From Phycisphaerae bacterium (lineage in GTDB: Bacteria > Planctomycetota > Phycisphaerae > UBA1845), in NCBI GenBank assembly GCA_029260155.1, contig JAJDDU010000589.1, positions 1 through 8,467 on the forward strand: a stretch of 8,467 nucleotides of DNA, read 5' to 3'. The position numbers and the translations under genes are program-made. The notes below the pieces were generated by a model that searched no databases, was not told the DNA's origin, and saw nothing but the letters and a program-made list of their open reading frames with translations. Of the stretch, positions 6,506 through 8,467 are shown piece after piece. The first letter of the stretch is position 1. Every line of letters begins with the position of its first letter.

Positions 6506-6533
6506 ATTATTGGACCTGCGGGCACAGTGTCAA
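6506..6533 (-). promoter_or_regulatory. Near-consensus sigma70-type promoter of the three-gene cassette
   Basis: On the minus strand TTGACA (6533-6528) is a perfect -35. It is separated by 16 nt from AATAAT (6511-6506), a -10 with five of six consensus bases. Transcription would begin near 6499, about 70 nt before the leader ATG. It lies 58 nt after the hutU stop, so the cassette can be expressed without the hut promoter. A weaker second pair, TTGATC (6484-6479) and TAGACT (6460-6455) with an 18-nt spacer, sits closer to the gene. No hairpin terminator separates hutU from this promoter. Confidence 0.6.
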
Positions 6534-6591
6534 GGAGGATGCTTCACGCTGTTCCAGATCAACGGTCGATGGCAAGTCGCAACTCTCGTAG

Positions 6592-8277
6592 CTATCGGGC
6601 TCCCGGTCTCGCGAGCTTGACCCCACGTTCCTCGGCCACCTGGATCGCCTTTTCGTAGCCGGCGTCGACGTGGCGGAAGACGCCGGTGGCGGGGTCTGCG
6701 GTGAGGACGCGCTGGAGGCGTTGGGCGGCTTCGGGTGTGCCGTCGGCGATGGTGACCTGGCCTGCGTGGATTGCATAGCCGATGCCGACGCCGCCGCCGT
6801 GGTGCACGCTGACCCAACTCGCGCCGCAGGCGGTGTTCAACAGCGCGTTCAAGATGGGCCAATCGGCGATAGCGTCAGAGCCGTCCTTCATGCCCTCGGT
6901 TTCGCGATTCGGTGAGGCGACGGAGCCGCAGTCGAGATGGTCGCGGCCTATGACGATCGGGGCGGAGATCTCGCCGCTGGCGACGAGGTCGTTGAAGACG
7001 AGGCCCATCTTTGCTCGCTCGCCGTAGGACAGCCAGCAGATGCGCGCGGGTAGCCCCTGGAATTCGATGCGCTCGGCTGCCAAACGAATCCAACGACACA
7101 GATGCTCATTGTGCGGGAACGTCTCCAGAACGGCTTGATCGGTGCGGGCGATGTCTTTCGGATCGCCGGAGAGCGCCACCCAACGGAACGGGCCTGAGCC
7201 TTCACAGAACAGCGGCCTGATGTAGAGGGGCACGAAGCCTTTGATATCGAACGCATTATCGACGCCGACTTCGATGGCTTGGCCGCGGATGTTGTTGCCG
7301 TAGTCGAAGGTTACCGCGCCGCGTTTTTGGAGTTCGAGCATTGATCGCACGTGCTCGGCCATGGTTCGCATGGACTCTTTGACGTAGTGATCGGGGTCGC
7401 TTTCGCGCAGTGCGTTGGCTTCTGCGAATGTCATGCCGTTGGGAAGATAGCCGACCAGCGCGTCGTGGGCGGATGTTTGGTCGGTCACGACGTCGGGTGT
7501 TATGCCTCGGCTGATGAGTTCCGCGAGCGCGTCGGCTACGTTGGCTACGAGCGCAACGGAGAGCGGTTTCCCCTCGGTCTTTGCTTCGTCGCACCACTGG
7601 AGTGCCTCATCGAGACACTCGGTCATCTTGTCGCAGTATCTGGTGTCGATGCGTCGCTTGGCGCGGGCGGGATCAATCTCGACGGCGAGGCAGACGCCGT
7701 CGTTCATGGTGACGGCCAGTGGCTGAGCGCCGCCCATGCCGCCGAGTCCGCCGGTAACGACGAGCTTGCCCTTGAGCGACGGGGTGTCGTATTCAATCCG
7801 CGCGAGCGCGCCGAATGTCTCGTACGTGCCTTGCAGGATTCCCTGCGTGCCGATGTAGATCCAACTGCCGGCGGTCATCTGCCCGAACATGGTCAGGCCC
7901 TTGGCTTCGAGCTTTCGGAAGTCGTCCCAGTTGGCCCAGTGCGGGACGAGGAGCGAGTTGGCGATTAGTACGCGGGGTGCATCGGGATGGGTCTTTGCTA
8001 TGCCGACTGCGCGGCCGGACTGTACTAGAAGGGTCTCGTCGTTCTCCAATTCCTTCAACGCGGTCACGATGCGGTCGAAATCAAGCCAACTGCGTGCTGC
8101 TTTTCCGCTTCCGCCGTAGACGATGAGTTCGTCGGGTTTTTCGGCGACGTCGGGGTCGAGGTTGTTCATGAGCATCCGCATGGCGGCTTCTTGCTGCCAG
8201 CCTTTGCAGGTGATTTTCGTCCCTCGGGGGGCGCGGACGGTTCTCGGCTGTGATACTACGGTGTCGCGTGTGGTCAT
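6592..8277 (-). CDS. hutU: Urocanate hydratase (urocanase)
   Basis: HutU catalyses the second step of histidine degradation, converting urocanate and water to 4-imidazolone-5-propionate with tightly bound NAD+ in the cytosol. The 561-aa product is full length for the family. Visible family features: IVYGGSGKAARSW (52-64) with the NAD-contacting Gly pair, FGQMTAGSWIYIGTQGI (131-147), VTGGLGGMGGAQPLA (174-188), Glu200, DQTSAHD (266-272), FDYGNNIRGQA (324-334), the catalytic Cys414 in ARICWLSYGER (equivalent to Cys410 of the Pseudomonas enzyme), DHLDCGSVASPNRETEGMKDGSDA (446-469, split here only by description), and VHHGGGVGIGY (491-501). The ATG overlaps the hutH stop as ATGA, so the two are translationally coupled. 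No lesion is seen, in contrast to the broken copy at 3770-3944. Confidence 0.98.
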   Translation of the reverse strand: MTTRDTVVSQPRTVRAPRGTKITCKGWQQEAAMRMLMNNLDPDVAEKPDELIVYGGSGKAARSWLDFDRIVTALKELENDETLLVQSGRAVGIAKTHPDAPRVLIANSLLVPHWANWDDFRKLEAKGLTMFGQMTAGSWIYIGTQGILQGTYETFGALARIEYDTPSLKGKLVVTGGLGGMGGAQPLAVTMNDGVCLAVEIDPARAKRRIDTRYCDKMTECLDEALQWCDEAKTEGKPLSVALVANVADALAELISRGITPDVVTDQTSAHDALVGYLPNGMTFAEANALRESDPDHYVKESMRTMAEHVRSMLELQKRGAVTFDYGNNIRGQAIEVGVDNAFDIKGFVPLYIRPLFCEGSGPFRWVALSGDPKDIARTDQAVLETFPHNEHLCRWIRLAAERIEFQGLPARICWLSYGERAKMGLVFNDLVASGEISAPIVIGRDHLDCGSVASPNRETEGMKDGSDAIADWPILNALLNTACGASWVSVHHGGGVGIGYAIHAGQVTIADGTPEAAQRLQRVLTADPATGVFRHVDAGYEKAIQVAEERGVKLARPGAR

Positions 8278-8467
8278 TTCAATGGTCCCGTTTCGTGTTC
8301 CACGGACTGCGGCACATTCTGCGATCGCAAAAGCGCCAGCGATGTCTCGATGTCTTCTCCAAACCGCCGGTCTTTGTCGGCGTGCGAAATCGACTCGCGC
8401 ACGACCTTGTGGGCAGCGCGGGGGCCGACGCCCGCTTTGAGGGGTTGGCGATAGTCCAATGCTTGGG
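8274..8467 (-). CDS. hutH: Histidine ammonia-lyase, C-terminal end (runs off the window)
   Basis: The frame is open from the window edge to the TGA at 8276-8274 and gives 64 codons. QALDYRQPLKAGVGPRAAH followed by VVRESISHADKDRRFGEDI matches the C-terminal pattern of aromatic amino-acid lyases of the HutH type (QALDLR-PLK-G-G--AA, then DR----DI). HutH removes ammonia from histidine to give urocanate, the substrate of the adjacent HutU. The catalytic MIO-forming Ala-Ser-Gly is outside the window. The last ~15 residues after LLRSQ are a short polar tail. The ATGA overlap with hutU supports one operon. Confidence 0.9.
   Translation of the reverse strand, partial: QALDYRQPLKAGVGPRAAHKVVRESISHADKDRRFGEDIETSLALLRSQNVPQSVEHETGPLK

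Noticed and set aside
6534..6591. Terminator between hutU and the cassette promoter
   Set aside because: No stem-loop of useful length and no T-run is visible in these 58 bp.
7351..7968. Plus-strand open frame of 205 codons opposite hutU
   Set aside because: It is a shadow of the GC-rich hutU codons; the opposite strand encodes an unmistakable urocanase.
1..8467. tRNA genes, CRISPR array, transposase or integrase, and att-like site at the cassette borders
   Set aside because: No cloverleaf pattern, regular short repeats, recombinase motifs or short exact target duplications were found by reading; only the hutU homology flanks the cassette.

Overview
The window looks like chromosomal DNA of a GC-rich bacterium, most probably a planctomycete (Planctomycetota). 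This is inferred from a secreted YVTN/YncE-type beta-propeller, a secreted multidomain GH13 glucan enzyme, and a short dispersed motif that I recall from planctomycete genomes as the TKRT / QTNP / NEPI repeat. Every gene I accept lies on the minus strand, so transcription runs from right to left. Both ends of the window cut a gene.

From right to left. (1) 8467-6592: the end of hutH (histidine ammonia-lyase), overlapping by ATGA a complete hutU (urocanate hydratase). These are the first two steps of histidine degradation. (2) 6533-3977: an accessory cassette with its own near-consensus sigma70-type promoter, a possible 10-codon leader ORF, and three overlapping genes. They encode a 211-aa protein whose C-terminal part resembles a COMM domain, a 222-aa protein of unknown family, and a 377-aa soluble ComEC-like metallo-beta-lactamase-fold hydrolase. 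(3) 3944-3770: a decayed remnant of the 3' end of a second hutU copy. It carries a 1-nt insertion, a nonsense codon and a 114-bp internal deletion. (4) 3769-3332: a long intergenic stretch with repeat motifs and a possible promoter. (5) 3331-1139: a secreted GH13 enzyme of glucan-branching-enzyme type, followed by a long hairpin. (6) 905-1: the 5' part of a secreted beta-propeller gene, running off the window.

The main point of interest is that the three-gene cassette sits between an intact hutU and a broken copy of the hutU 3' end. This layout suggests the cassette was gained, or the locus rearranged, through hutU homology. The overlaps between its genes imply that the three products are made together. 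A role in defence or another conflict function is a hypothesis based on the MBL hydrolase and the accessory setting; nothing in the sequence proves it.

I saw no tRNA, rRNA, CRISPR array, transposase, integrase or insertion-sequence end.
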